Positions 28,021 to 38,299 are shown, numbered from the stretch's first letter. The stretch: 54,945 nucleotides of DNA from an uncultured Prochlorococcus sp. (GCA_902574425.1 CACGNA010000008.1:1-54945); one strand, 5' to 3'. The notes: generated by a model from the sequence alone, not told the origin. Made by a program: numbers and translations.

Positions 28021-29424
28021 CTAAACATATAGATCAGCCCTAGGATAGCCAATTCTCTTATGTCTATCTATTCTACTCTTATAAAGAGCCTGCCAAAGTG
28101 CACTTAAAAGCAAAAGAATCCCAAGTCTGCCCACAAACATACCCACAATAAGAATAAATTGACCAAAATGATTTAATTTTGCAGTTAAACCAATATCAAA
28201 ACCAACTGTTGCAAATGCAGATATACAAGTGAACAGAATTTCTAGGAATGTGAATGATTCTTTTTTAACAAAAGTATTAGTTGTACTAAGCAACATTGCC
28301 ATTAAAAGAACAAAAAGCAAAGATCCAACTGTAATTCCAACTGCCTTTAGAATAACCTTATCTGAAATTAATCTATTGCTAATAATTACATCTTTCTGAC
28401 CTCTTAAAGTTGATCTAGTTGCAGCCATTAAAGCAATAAATGTAGTTGTTTTTATGCCTCCACCAGTACCTCCGGTACTTGCTCCAATAAACATAAGCGT
28501 CATTAATAATAAGAGGCCCGTATCTGAGATAGAGTTCAAAGAAATCGGAAAATTTGTAAAGCCTGCAGTTCTTGCACTAACTGTTTCGAAGATAGATGAA
28601 ATCAACCGTTCAAACAAATTTAAATCATTAAAAAATTGACTATTTAGCAATGATTCAGTGATAAAGAATCCTAATGATCCGAACAATATTAGAGACAAAC
28701 TTGTCCTAATAACTAGTCTGGAATGAAGGCTTAATTTCTTATAAGAAAGATTTTTTTTATGACTCCAAATATCATCAATAACACGCCAGCCCAATCCACC
28801 CATAACAATGAGAAAAACAAAAACAATATTCACCAAATAATTTGTTCTATAGTCTTGAAGACTATTTGACATTAACGAAAATCCTGCATTGTTATATGCA
28901 GAAATGCTGTGAAAAATCGAAGACCATAGTCTTTCCCAATTATTTTGAATGTCTACAAATCCAAAAGAATATAAAACAATTGCGCCCAAGGATATGATAC
29001 TAATTGCTGTAATAGCAATGCTTTGAAAAGTTCGACCAATTCCTCCAACTCCAAATTCATCTAAAGTCTTTCCTTTGTCTAATCTAGTTCTTAGCTTTGT
29101 CCCCTTTACAACAAACCCTTGTAAAAATGTTGTAATAGCCATTAATCCTAGACCACCTGATAAAAGCATAAAAGCCAAGAAAACTTGGCCAAAGAAATTT
29201 AAATCAACACCAATATCTATTATGGTTAAGCCAGTTACAGTTATAGCTGAAGTTGATGTAAAAAATGCTTCCCACAAACCAACCTTTGAAGATGAACATA
29301 ATGGTGAACTCAACATTAAAGTTCCAAGGCAAATAATAAACAAGCCTGTAACAATAGTAAATTGTGGGACTGATAGCTTTTTGTAAGCATCTTTGATCCT
29401 GTACACCTTACTTGTAAATTTCAC
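28021..29424 (-). CDS. ktrB: KtrB/TrkH-family K+ transporter
   Basis: Multi-TM with TSTSAITVTGLTIIDIG, SAYNNAGFSL, GASTGGTGGGIKTTTF, SAFATVGFDIG selectivity-filter-type repeats. Confidence 0.92.
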   Translation of the reverse strand: MKFTSKVYRIKDAYKKLSVPQFTIVTGLFIICLGTLMLSSPLCSSSKVGLWEAFFTSTSAITVTGLTIIDIGVDLNFFGQVFLAFMLLSGGLGLMAITTFLQGFVVKGTKLRTRLDKGKTLDEFGVGGIGRTFQSIAITAISIISLGAIVLYSFGFVDIQNNWERLWSSIFHSISAYNNAGFSLMSNSLQDYRTNYLVNIVFVFLIVMGGLGWRVIDDIWSHKKNLSYKKLSLHSRLVIRTSLSLILFGSLGFFITESLLNSQFFNDLNLFERLISSIFETVSARTAGFTNFPISLNSISDTGLLLLMTLMFIGASTGGTGGGIKTTTFIALMAATRSTLRGQKDVIISNRLISDKVILKAVGITVGSLLFVLLMAMLLSTTNTFVKKESFTFLEILFTCISAFATVGFDIGLTAKLNHFGQFILIVGMFVGRLGILLLLSALWQALYKSRIDRHKRIGYPRADLYV

Positions 29425-29428
29425 GATA

Positions 29429-31237
29429 TTACCCGTAATTTAAAATTATCAATGCTGGCACTGTCAATGACATTATAAGTGTTAATCCAGCTCCATATTT
29501 TGCGATATCAAAAAATCTATATCTTCCAGGACCATAAACCATTAAATTTGTTTGATATCCCATTGGAGTCAAGAAAGATTGACTTGCACCGAACAAAACA
29601 AGCATAATTAGAGCGCTTGGTGAAATGCCTAATACATTTGAGAATTCAATAGCAACAGGCAAAATCAAAGCAACCGAAGCAGCATTACTTATAAATTGTG
29701 TAAGAATAACTGTCGATACAAAAATTACGACTAGTGCAAAATACAGAGGCATTCCATTAAGGACGAAGTTTAGATTGACTGCAATTAAATCCGCTAATCC
29801 AGTTACTTGCATAGCTACACTAAAGCATGATAAAGATCCCAACAATAAAATGACGTCTAGTCTTATTGATTTTTGTATTTCTGCAGGTCTTAAACATCCA
29901 CAAGCCACCATGGCAATGACTGCTAGAAGAACTGAACCTACTAATGGAATATTAGTAACCGAAGGCAAAACAACCATTCCTATTGCAATTGCAATCGATA
30001 TTGGTTTTTTTATCAAAAAAGGTAAGTCATCTTCGAATTGATCTAAAATAAGTAAATCATTACTAGCTTGCAAACCTCTTATTGAATCTAAAGGTGCTTG
30101 TAATAATAAAACATCTCCAGCTCTTAAAACAGCTTGGCCTAATCTCTCCTGTACAGTTTGTTGACCTCTTCTTAATGCTAAAACTGTTGCATTATGACGC
30201 TGCCTAAATCTTAATTCTCTCAAACTTGCACCGGCTAGAGTTGAACCAGCTGGTAACAGGGCTTCAAAGGTCTTAGTACCTTCATCATCTGAGAAAAAAT
30301 TAGTTCCTCCGAAAGATTTTTTATTCTCTCCTAATAAAATGGTATGTTCCTGCTGAAGTCTAAATAAGTCTGCTCTTGTAACACGGATTATTAATCTATC
30401 ATCCGGTTCAATCTTTCTATCTGCCAGAGGAGGAAGAATAACTTTTCCATTTCGTTGCAACTCCAGAACATCAACATCAAATCGTCTTTGCAACCTACTA
30501 TTTCTGACAGATTGTCCAACTAATTCTGATGCAGAGGGAATAGTAACTTCAGTAAAGTAAATATTCATATCCCCATTTTTAATAAAATCCTTATCTCTAC
30601 CTCTATCTGGCAAAAGCATATCAGAAACAAGAATCATATAGGTTGTACCTATCAGCCATACAGGAATTCCAATTGAAGTCAAGCTAAATAATGCTAAAGC
30701 TCCATAGCCTAATTGCTGACTAATATCACTTACAAGAAGATTTACTGAACTACCTAATAATGTCAGAGTTCCGCCTAATAAAGTAGCGAAAGAAAGAGGC
30801 AATAAAACCTTAGATGGTGATATATTTCTCCGCTCGCACCAACCTTCAATTAAAGGTAACAAGGATGCGACTACTGGAGTATTAGGCACAATTCCTGATA
30901 TTGGAGCAATCAAGAAAGCTATTAATGAAATTAATTTCCTTGGAGTTTTAATACTTTCAGAAGAAATCAATTCTCTTACTCTGTCTAAAGCACCACTTTT
31001 AAATAATGCAGAAGAAACTGCAAATAAACCCATAAGAGTAATTAAGGATGGGCTACCAAAACCAGCTAAAGCTTTCTCAGGGGAAAGAACTCCTGTAGCT
31101 ATAAATATCCCAACACATAACAAACCAGTCAATTCTGGCGCAATAGTATTTCTGATAAACAAAATTATTGACATTATTAAAACAACTACCGTTATAAACG
31201 CATCAAAATTATTACTAACAGCTGCAATTAAATTCAT
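29429..31237 (-). CDS. SLC13/DASS-family permease with two central TrkA-C (RCK_C) domains
   Basis: 602 aa; IAPISGIVPNTPVVASLLPLI, two RCK_C-like segments (about residues 205-385), LTQFISNAASVALILPVAI. Confidence 0.9.
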   Translation of the reverse strand: MNLIAAVSNNFDAFITVVVLIMSIILFIRNTIAPELTGLLCVGIFIATGVLSPEKALAGFGSPSLITLMGLFAVSSALFKSGALDRVRELISSESIKTPRKLISLIAFLIAPISGIVPNTPVVASLLPLIEGWCERRNISPSKVLLPLSFATLLGGTLTLLGSSVNLLVSDISQQLGYGALALFSLTSIGIPVWLIGTTYMILVSDMLLPDRGRDKDFIKNGDMNIYFTEVTIPSASELVGQSVRNSRLQRRFDVDVLELQRNGKVILPPLADRKIEPDDRLIIRVTRADLFRLQQEHTILLGENKKSFGGTNFFSDDEGTKTFEALLPAGSTLAGASLRELRFRQRHNATVLALRRGQQTVQERLGQAVLRAGDVLLLQAPLDSIRGLQASNDLLILDQFEDDLPFLIKKPISIAIAIGMVVLPSVTNIPLVGSVLLAVIAMVACGCLRPAEIQKSIRLDVILLLGSLSCFSVAMQVTGLADLIAVNLNFVLNGMPLYFALVVIFVSTVILTQFISNAASVALILPVAIEFSNVLGISPSALIMLVLFGASQSFLTPMGYQTNLMVYGPGRYRFFDIAKYGAGLTLIMSLTVPALIILNYG

Positions 31238-31286
31238 ATAAAAGTTATTTAACTCAATATACCCAAAAACAATATTTCAAAAAAGT

Positions 31287-32501
31287 TTAATTGGAATTAT
31301 CTTTTTTAAGAAACTTTTTAAAAAAAGATTTTTTTTGGAAAAGCCATGAAGATGCAGATTTTAAGCTTTCGTTAATATCAGGCAACTTGGAAGCATATAT
31401 AAGTCTTCTTGTCTCAAAAGCCAATTTCCCCGATAAAGTAACGCCAAGCCCAGAAATTGAAGCTTCCCCTATTCCTAAGCTAATCATTTCACCATTGTCT
31501 TGGAATTCAAAAGGCAAAAGATCTTTTCCTTGAATTAATAGTTCTAGATTTTTAGCAAGATGATTGCCTTCCTGCATAGCAACTTGAGCTGTTATGGGTA
31601 AATCCTCCATCCCTTCAATGATTGAAATATCACCAATTGCAAAACAGTTGTTATGGTTTTCTATTTGTAAATTATTATTAACTAAAATTCTTCCATATTT
31701 TTTTGTTACGTCGTCAGTTTCCAAATAAGACAAATTAGGTTTAACACCTGCAGTCCAAATAACAATATCTTTTTCCAAAGAAGTTATTCCATCCTCACTA
31801 AAAATACTAATTTTAGTTTCTGAGACTTCTTTAACTGTGGCATTTAAAAGAACGTTGATTTTTCTTTTTTCTAAAGCACTCTCTGCTTGTTCCCTATTAA
31901 AAATTTTGTTTCTTTTAAGTATTTCATTGGATTTTTCTATAATATTGATTTCAAATTGATCTATAAATATATCTTTAATTTTGCATGCCAACTCGATTCC
32001 AGAGGGACCACCTCCAACTATGAATAACTTTTTATTGAGAGAAGTTTTTTGTGATTCTTTTAAAAAAAATTTTAATTTATTTAGATCATTAAAGTCATTA
32101 AAAAAATAACAATTTTCTTCTACACCTTTTATTAAAAAACTATTTGGAATAGATCCTGTACAGATTACAAGATATTGATAACTTAATTGTAATTCGTCGC
32201 TAAATTCAAGAATATTTTCTTTGAAGGAAATCTTTGTTAAATAATTTTTTAAAAAAGTTATACCTGCATCAGCAAAAATATTTGCAAATTTTGGCGTGGC
32301 TTCCCAAATTCTTATTTCTTCACTTAAAACTTCATACATTAAAGGTTTAAATATAAAGTTAGATTCAGAATCAACTATGAGAATCGGTAAGGAAGGATTA
32401 AGATTCTTTAAATTCAAAGCAACTGTCATCCCTGCGAAACCTGCTCCAACTATTACTATTGGTTTTTGTATTGATTTCATTAGCGAAATATTGTTATGCA
32501 C
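31287..32501 (-). CDS. Type II NADH dehydrogenase-like FAD/NAD(P) oxidoreductase
   Basis: PIVIVGAGFAGMTVALNL, FIVGGGPSGIELACKI, NNCFAIGDISIIEG, ITAQVAMQEGNHLAKNL. Confidence 0.9.
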   Translation of the reverse strand: MHNNISLMKSIQKPIVIVGAGFAGMTVALNLKNLNPSLPILIVDSESNFIFKPLMYEVLSEEIRIWEATPKFANIFADAGITFLKNYLTKISFKENILEFSDELQLSYQYLVICTGSIPNSFLIKGVEENCYFFNDFNDLNKLKFFLKESQKTSLNKKLFIVGGGPSGIELACKIKDIFIDQFEINIIEKSNEILKRNKIFNREQAESALEKRKINVLLNATVKEVSETKISIFSEDGITSLEKDIVIWTAGVKPNLSYLETDDVTKKYGRILVNNNLQIENHNNCFAIGDISIIEGMEDLPITAQVAMQEGNHLAKNLELLIQGKDLLPFEFQDNGEMISLGIGEASISGLGVTLSGKLAFETRRLIYASKLPDINESLKSASSWLFQKKSFFKKFLKKDNSN

Positions 32502-32575
32502 AAATGTATTATTAAACTATACGAATAATTTTCAAATTGAGCGAAATAACATTAATCTCATAACCAACTTGAAGA

Positions 32576-33301
32576 ATGATTGAAAACATGCAAAAAGATA
32601 TTCAACCTGAATTAATCAATAAATATAATCAAGAGCTAATAGATATGACGGCTCAAGAAATGCTTACATGGGGTCATAAAAAGTTTGATAATCAATTTGC
32701 AATTACAACTAGTTTTGGGATACAGTCATCTGTCCTTTTAAATATGGTGAGTAAATTATGTCTACAAAAAAAAATCAAAATATTTTGGATAGATACAGGT
32801 TATCTACCTCCAGAAACATACCATTATGCTGAAAAGCTAATTGAATACTTGTCGTTGGAAATAGAAGTTCTGCAAAGCGAATTATCCCCAGCAAGAATGG
32901 AAGCTGTACACGGAAAACTTTGGGAAACAAATAAAGCGAGTGATATAGATAAGTATCATGAATTGAGAAAGATAAAACCTTTAGAAAATGGCCTAGCAAA
33001 AAATAATGTTCACTGCTGGGCAAGCGGTGTTAGATCAAGCCAAACAGAAAATAGAAAAGAAATGAAATTTCTGGACGTAATTCGTCAAAGACTTTCTTTA
33101 AGGCCGTTATTAAATTGGACAAATAAAGATATTTTTTATTACATGGAAGAAAATAATTTACCTGCTCATCCACTTTTCAGTAAAGGTTATTCTACTGTGG
33201 GTGATTGGCACTCTAGCACTCCTGATGGTACTCAAAAAAAAGGCAGAGCTACAAGATTTGGTGGGATAAAACAAGAATGTGGAATACACACTAATAATTA
33301 A
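32576..33301 (+). CDS. cysH: Phosphoadenylyl-sulfate (PAPS) reductase
   Basis: ITTSFGIQSSVLLN, IFWIDTGYLPPETY, RPLLNWTNKDIF, LPAHPLFSKGYSTVGDWHSS, single C-terminal ECGIH. Lacks the paired Cys motifs of the [4Fe-4S] APS type. Confidence 0.92.
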   Translation: MIENMQKDIQPELINKYNQELIDMTAQEMLTWGHKKFDNQFAITTSFGIQSSVLLNMVSKLCLQKKIKIFWIDTGYLPPETYHYAEKLIEYLSLEIEVLQSELSPARMEAVHGKLWETNKASDIDKYHELRKIKPLENGLAKNNVHCWASGVRSSQTENRKEMKFLDVIRQRLSLRPLLNWTNKDIFYYMEENNLPAHPLFSKGYSTVGDWHSSTPDGTQKKGRATRFGGIKQECGIHTNN

Positions 33302-33316
33302 ATTGATCATAAAAAA

Positions 33317-34012
33317 ATGGTCTCAAATATAAATTTTTTATTAGTGGGCAATAGTAGGCTTCATTGGGCTAAATATTCTCAAAATCAATCTAAATTCTTC
33401 CATACCAAAAAAGAGCAAACAATTCCAGAGAATATAGATCTTGATCAGTTAATTTGGGCTTCTGTAGGAAAATTACCTGATTTTTTGCTGAAAGGGAAAA
33501 ATGAAATAAAAACGAAAGATATTCAGTTATCAAATCTCCCTGATTATTTTGGAGTTGATAGGGCTCTTGCCAGTCTTGCAGCTTTAAAAATTATTGCAAA
33601 CCCTTTAAAAAAAAATTTGCTCATTGCAGATTTTGGAACAATATTATCAATAACAAAATTAAATTCAAATGGATCTATTATCGGTGGTCAACTGATTCCA
33701 GGTTTTCTAACACAATTAAAATCAATGGAACAAAACACAAAAAACCTCAAAGTTCCCAAAAAATATGATATTCCAAACAATGATTTTTTAATTAATACAG
33801 AAGAAGCAATTTTAAAAGGAGTAAGCAACTCTCTGACTGGAGTTATTAATAGTTCATTTAATCCACTCAAGGATATCTTGATAACCTGTGGAGGAGACTC
33901 TCAATTCCTTACAAAATTTCTAAAAACTCAGAAAAAGGATATTATCCATGCCCCTAATTTAGTTATGGAAGGAATGATCATTCACCACCTCTCTGTCAAA
34001 CAATTACTCTAA
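33317..34012 (+). CDS. coaX: Type III pantothenate kinase (CoaX-like)
   Basis: LVGNSRLHWA, GVDRALASLAA, LLIADFGTILSITKLNSNGSIIGGQLIPGF. Confidence 0.85.
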   Translation: MVSNINFLLVGNSRLHWAKYSQNQSKFFHTKKEQTIPENIDLDQLIWASVGKLPDFLLKGKNEIKTKDIQLSNLPDYFGVDRALASLAALKIIANPLKKNLLIADFGTILSITKLNSNGSIIGGQLIPGFLTQLKSMEQNTKNLKVPKKYDIPNNDFLINTEEAILKGVSNSLTGVINSSFNPLKDILITCGGDSQFLTKFLKTQKKDIIHAPNLVMEGMIIHHLSVKQLL

Positions 34013-34471
34013 TCCAAGATCTGCAATTATATGATCAGCCATTATTGCTGCTTTTACCTTTAAGTAAATTTTTTCGATCTTACCATCAGTATCAATCAAA
34101 AATGTATTTCTCATCATTCCCATATATTCTTTTCCCATGAATTTCTTGAGTCCATAACTATCGTAAGCAGAAGAAACTGTAAAAGGTTCAGGATCAGTTA
34201 AAAGAATAAAAGGTAAATTAAATTTTTCTATAAACTTCTGATGAGAAACTGCATTATCTTTACTGATACCAATAACAATAATGTTATTTTTCTTGAGTAA
34301 ATCCCAATTTTCCTTAAAATTGCAAGCTTCTTTAGTACATCCTGGAGTATTATCTTTTGGATAAAAATATAGTATTATTCTTTTACCTTTAAAATCATTA
34401 AGAGAAACTTCTTTCTCAAAAGAATCTTTTAATTTAAATTCTGGTGCTTTGTCGCCAACCTTAAGAGCCAT
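34004..34471 (-). CDS. Peroxiredoxin, BCP/PrxQ type
   Basis: KVGDKAPEFKLKDSFEKEVSLNDFKGKRIILYFYPKDNTPGCTKEACNFKENW. Confidence 0.95.
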   Translation of the reverse strand: MALKVGDKAPEFKLKDSFEKEVSLNDFKGKRIILYFYPKDNTPGCTKEACNFKENWDLLKKNNIIVIGISKDNAVSHQKFIEKFNLPFILLTDPEPFTVSSAYDSYGLKKFMGKEYMGMMRNTFLIDTDGKIEKIYLKVKAAIMADHIIADLGLE

Positions 34472-35127
34472 TGAAATTATTTAATGAGTATGAATATAAA
34501 ATACCAAGAATTTGGTTTTATGAGATTAAAGGTGTACAAGATGTCGTAACGGTAGAGGAAATTAAAACTGCCAAAAAACTGTCAGATTTAAAATCAAAGG
34601 TTTTTTTAGAAACAAGAACTTATTTAAGACAATCACTATCATCACTTTTTGATTTAGATCCCCTAGAAATTCCTATAAAGGCTAATCCAGGAGAACCCCC
34701 AAGATTACCTCCTGGTATGGGCAACATAAGTTTAAGTCATTGCAAAGATGCCTTAACCATAGTCTGGCATAAAGGCAAAATAGGGATTGATATTGAGAGA
34801 ACAGATAGAGATTTTAACTATATAAAATTTGCAGAAAAATATTTTTTTCATACCAATAAATCATTTCATAATAATAATTTGACCAAAAATATGATACTAA
34901 ATCAATGGTGTGCAGTTGAAGCAGCAATAAAATTGGATCATGGAAAATTATCTAAAGACATAAACCATTGGCAATATTTTGAAAATCCAAAAGAGTTAAT
35001 CCATAAAAAGAAAAACTTAAATGTTAAGTATTCACAGATTAATTTCCATAATTGGACTATTGCTTTAGCCTATGAAGAAAAAACTTCTTTCAATCCTGAG
35101 ATTATTTGTTGTTCGAGAAATTTTTAG
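34471..35127 (+). CDS. 4'-phosphopantetheinyl transferase superfamily protein (Sfp/HetI-like)
   Basis: NISLSHCKDALTIVW, GIDIERTDRDFNYIKFAEKYFF, NQWCAVEAAIKLDHGKL; TTG start adjoining the peroxiredoxin start. Confidence 0.85.
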   Translation: MKLFNEYEYKIPRIWFYEIKGVQDVVTVEEIKTAKKLSDLKSKVFLETRTYLRQSLSSLFDLDPLEIPIKANPGEPPRLPPGMGNISLSHCKDALTIVWHKGKIGIDIERTDRDFNYIKFAEKYFFHTNKSFHNNNLTKNMILNQWCAVEAAIKLDHGKLSKDINHWQYFENPKELIHKKKNLNVKYSQINFHNWTIALAYEEKTSFNPEIICCSRNF

Positions 35128-36413
35128 ATTTCTTTTCTTCTCAGCAGTTCTTCATATTTAATTTTCTCCCACCCATTATTATTTGGTTCCCATATTTTTA
35201 AACTTCTTACAGATTTAGGAAGATATTCTTGTGCAACCCAATTGCCTGGATACTTATGAGGATTGACATAATTATTAGAATTATTTTTTAAATGACGTGG
35301 AACTTCAAAAGCATTGATAGATTTGATTGTTTCAATTGCTTTAAAAATACTTTTCGTACTATTACTTTTTGGAGATATAGCTAAATATAAAGAAGCTTGC
35401 GTTAAAAAATATAATCCTTCTGGAAAACCAACCCTATCAAAAGCATCACAACATGATTGTACAACTACTATGGCATTAGGATCAGCAATTCCAATATCTT
35501 CACTGGCAGATATCAGTAGTCTTCTAAAAATAAAATTAGGGTCTTCCCCAGCCTCCAGCATATTTGCAAGCCAAAATAAAGTTGCATCTGGATCAGAACC
35601 TCTGATGGACTTGATAAAAGCACTGATTATATCGTAATGGTTTTGACCATTTTTATCGTAAACAATATTTTTCTTTTGAATTGCATCCTCTGCTATTGAG
35701 AGATTAATATTTATTTCTTTAACATCATTTTCAGCAGTTGTTTCTATAGCCATCTCTAAGGCATTGATTAATGTTCTTGCATCACCGCCAGAAAATTTAA
35801 TTAAATGCCTTATCGCATCCTGTGTTAAATAAACATTTTTTGAATCTTTTTGTTTTGAATAGTGCGTTATGACTTTTTGTATTATTTTCTTCAAATCATT
35901 TTCAGCCAAAGGAAGTAATGTAAAAATACGAGACCTACTAACAAGCGCTTTATTAACAGCAAAGAATGGGTTTTCAGTTGTAGCACCAATAAAAGTTATA
36001 GTTCCATTCTCTATTGAAGGTAATAGAGCATCTTGCTGCACTGATGTAAATCTATGAACCTCATCGATAAATAAAATTGTTTTTCTTTTTGAATTTATTA
36101 ATCTTTCTTTTGCATTAGCAATTTCATTTCTTAATTCTTTAACACTTGATAATACTGCATTTAATTTAATTAATTTTGAACGAGTATTAAAAGAAATAAT
36201 TTCAATTAAAGTAGTTTTTCCCACACCAGGAGGGCCAGAAAAAATAAAATTACTAATCTTATCGTTCAATATGGCACTTCTTAAAAGCGCATTCTCATTC
36301 AAGATTGATTGTTGACCAAAAAAATCATCTAAATTCTTTGGTCTCAACTTATCTGCCAAAGGAGCATTACTTTCTAATTGAGAATAATTGGTAAATAAAT
36401 TTTCTGAGTGCAT
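35124..36413 (-). CDS. rarA: RarA/MgsA replication-associated AAA+ ATPase
   Basis: PLADKLRPKNLDDFFGQQSIL, SGPPGVGKTTLIEII, FIDEVHRF, GATTENPFFAVNKALVSRSRIF, MLEAGEDPNFIFRRLLISASEDIG. Confidence 0.93.
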   Translation of the reverse strand: MHSENLFTNYSQLESNAPLADKLRPKNLDDFFGQQSILNENALLRSAILNDKISNFIFSGPPGVGKTTLIEIISFNTRSKLIKLNAVLSSVKELRNEIANAKERLINSKRKTILFIDEVHRFTSVQQDALLPSIENGTITFIGATTENPFFAVNKALVSRSRIFTLLPLAENDLKKIIQKVITHYSKQKDSKNVYLTQDAIRHLIKFSGGDARTLINALEMAIETTAENDVKEININLSIAEDAIQKKNIVYDKNGQNHYDIISAFIKSIRGSDPDATLFWLANMLEAGEDPNFIFRRLLISASEDIGIADPNAIVVVQSCCDAFDRVGFPEGLYFLTQASLYLAISPKSNSTKSIFKAIETIKSINAFEVPRHLKNNSNNYVNPHKYPGNWVAQEYLPKSVRSLKIWEPNNNGWEKIKYEELLRRKEI

Positions 36414-36446
36414 ATAAATTAAATCAAAAAATCATTACTTTAAAGT

Positions 36447-38084
36447 CTATGTAATCACGGTAGGAGTTTTCATTTGAGTAAGTTTTGAGATGTTTAACAA
36501 ATCATCTAGATCATCTATTAGAGGCTTCAAAGCGACTTGAGGATTTAAAGAAAGGTTCAGTTTAGAATTGAAAAATTTCTCAAAGTAGAGTCTTAATGTT
36601 GCACCCTTAGTTCCAGTTCCGGAAAGACGAACAATTACTCGGGAATTATCATCAAGAATTAATCTTAAACCTTGATTTTCACTAATGGAATCATCAACAG
36701 GATCTAAATATGAAAAGTTATCTGCAACTTGAACTAAATGGCCAGCAAAATTATTTCCTTTTAAATTCTCGAGCATAGAAGCTAGATTACCAAAAATTTC
36801 ATTAGCAACATTTGAGGGAATTGCCTCGTAATCATGCCTTGAATAATAATTCCTACCAAATTGTTTCCAATGATTCTGCATCAAATCACTTACCGTACAA
36901 TTTTTTGCAGCTAAAACTTGTAGCCAATACAAAACTGCCCATAATCCATCTTTCTCCCTTACATGGTTACTACCTGTTCCAAAACTTTCTTCTCCACATA
37001 ATGTAATTAAATTAGAATCTAAAAGATTTCCAAAAAATTTCCAACCAGTAGGTGTCTCGAAACAAGGTATATTTAATACGCGCGCAACGTTATCAACTGC
37101 TGAACTGGTTGGCATAGATCGAGCTACACCTGTAATACCATCTTTATAACCAGGGACAAATTTGGTGTTAGCAGTAATAATTGCAAGGCTATCACTAGGA
37201 TTTACAAAACATCCCCTTCCTAGAATCATATTCCTATCACCATCTCCATCGCAAGCAGCACCAAAACTATAAGATTTCTTATTTAATAATAAATCAGCTA
37301 GATGAGATGCATAAGTAAGATTGGGATCAGGATGTAAGCCGCCAAAATCTTTTAACGGATTACCATTAATAACACAATCATTTGCTAGACCCATTTTTTG
37401 AACAAAAATATTTTTTGCATATGGACCTGTAACCGCATTCATTGCATCAAATATTAATGAGAAGTCTTTTTTTAAAAAATCACTAATTTGATCAAAATCA
37501 AAAATTTTCTCCATCAAATTAGAATAATCTTTCAATCCATCAATAATTTCTAAGGTAGTTTCCCCATAAGAATAAGTTCCATATTCACTAAAATCTGGTA
37601 GTTGAATTTTACAAATTTTATAACTAGTTAGTAGTTGTGAAGCTTTGAATATCTTATTAGTAATCATCTCAGGAGCTGGGCCACCATTAGAAATATTCAA
37701 CTTCACTCCAAAGTCACCATCAATCCCTCCAGGATTATGACTTGCCGAAAGAATAATACCGCCAATAGCATTTTCTTTTCTAATTAAATGTGATGTCGCA
37801 GGAGTTGACAATAAACCACATTTTGGAACAATAACCTTTTGCACTTTATGAGCAACACATATTTGCACAATTTTTTCTATTGCTTCAATATTGCCATATC
37901 TGCCATCTCCGCCAACTACTAATGTAGAACCTTGTAAATCTTCCAGTGATTTTAAAATTGCTTCTATAAAAATTTCTAGATAATGTTCTTCCTGAAACTT
38001 TAAAGTACTTTTTCTTAAACCTGAAGTTCCCGGTTTTTGATCTAAGAAAGGAGAATTAATATTGATTACATTAACTTCAGTCAT
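36447..38084 (-). CDS. pgm: Alpha-phosphoglucomutase
   Basis: GTSGLRKSTLKFQ, ILSASHNPGGIDGDFGVKLN, GAACDGDGDRNMILG, GEESFGTGSNHVREKDGLWAVL, RLSGTGTKGATLRLYFE. Confidence 0.95.
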   Translation of the reverse strand: MTEVNVININSPFLDQKPGTSGLRKSTLKFQEEHYLEIFIEAILKSLEDLQGSTLVVGGDGRYGNIEAIEKIVQICVAHKVQKVIVPKCGLLSTPATSHLIRKENAIGGIILSASHNPGGIDGDFGVKLNISNGGPAPEMITNKIFKASQLLTSYKICKIQLPDFSEYGTYSYGETTLEIIDGLKDYSNLMEKIFDFDQISDFLKKDFSLIFDAMNAVTGPYAKNIFVQKMGLANDCVINGNPLKDFGGLHPDPNLTYASHLADLLLNKKSYSFGAACDGDGDRNMILGRGCFVNPSDSLAIITANTKFVPGYKDGITGVARSMPTSSAVDNVARVLNIPCFETPTGWKFFGNLLDSNLITLCGEESFGTGSNHVREKDGLWAVLYWLQVLAAKNCTVSDLMQNHWKQFGRNYYSRHDYEAIPSNVANEIFGNLASMLENLKGNNFAGHLVQVADNFSYLDPVDDSISENQGLRLILDDNSRVIVRLSGTGTKGATLRLYFEKFFNSKLNLSLNPQVALKPLIDDLDDLLNISKLTQMKTPTVIT

Positions 38085-38116
38085 ACTTTTAAGAAACTTT
38101 CAAAAATCTAACTAAA

Positions 38117-38287
38117 TTAATGAGGCATTTCGGATGTTCTTAACATAGCGATAAACCATAGTGAAGAAATTAATAATGCGCTTAAAATTCCGTAGCTAAC
38201 TCCAAATTTAGAAATTGTAATTGGAACTATAAGAGGAAATGATAGTGCTCCAAACAAAGGAGTAAAAGCTACAATTTTTTTCAGCAT
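38117..38287 (-). CDS. 56-aa small membrane protein, unknown function
   Basis: Hand-read ORF absent from the track: MLKKIVAFTPLFGALSFPLIVPITISKFGVSYGILSALLISSLWFIAMLRTSEMPH*; two TM-like segments. Confidence 0.6.
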   Translation of the reverse strand: MLKKIVAFTPLFGALSFPLIVPITISKFGVSYGILSALLISSLWFIAMLRTSEMPH

Positions 38288-38299
38288 TAATTTAATTGT

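Noticed and set aside
29075-29386. 103-aa plus-strand ORF
   Set aside because: Antisense to ktrB; no domain.
29625-30041. 138-aa plus-strand ORF
   Set aside because: Fully antisense to the SLC13 permease; long only because of that gene's codon bias.
32775-33023. 82-aa minus-strand ORF
   Set aside because: Fully antisense to cysH.
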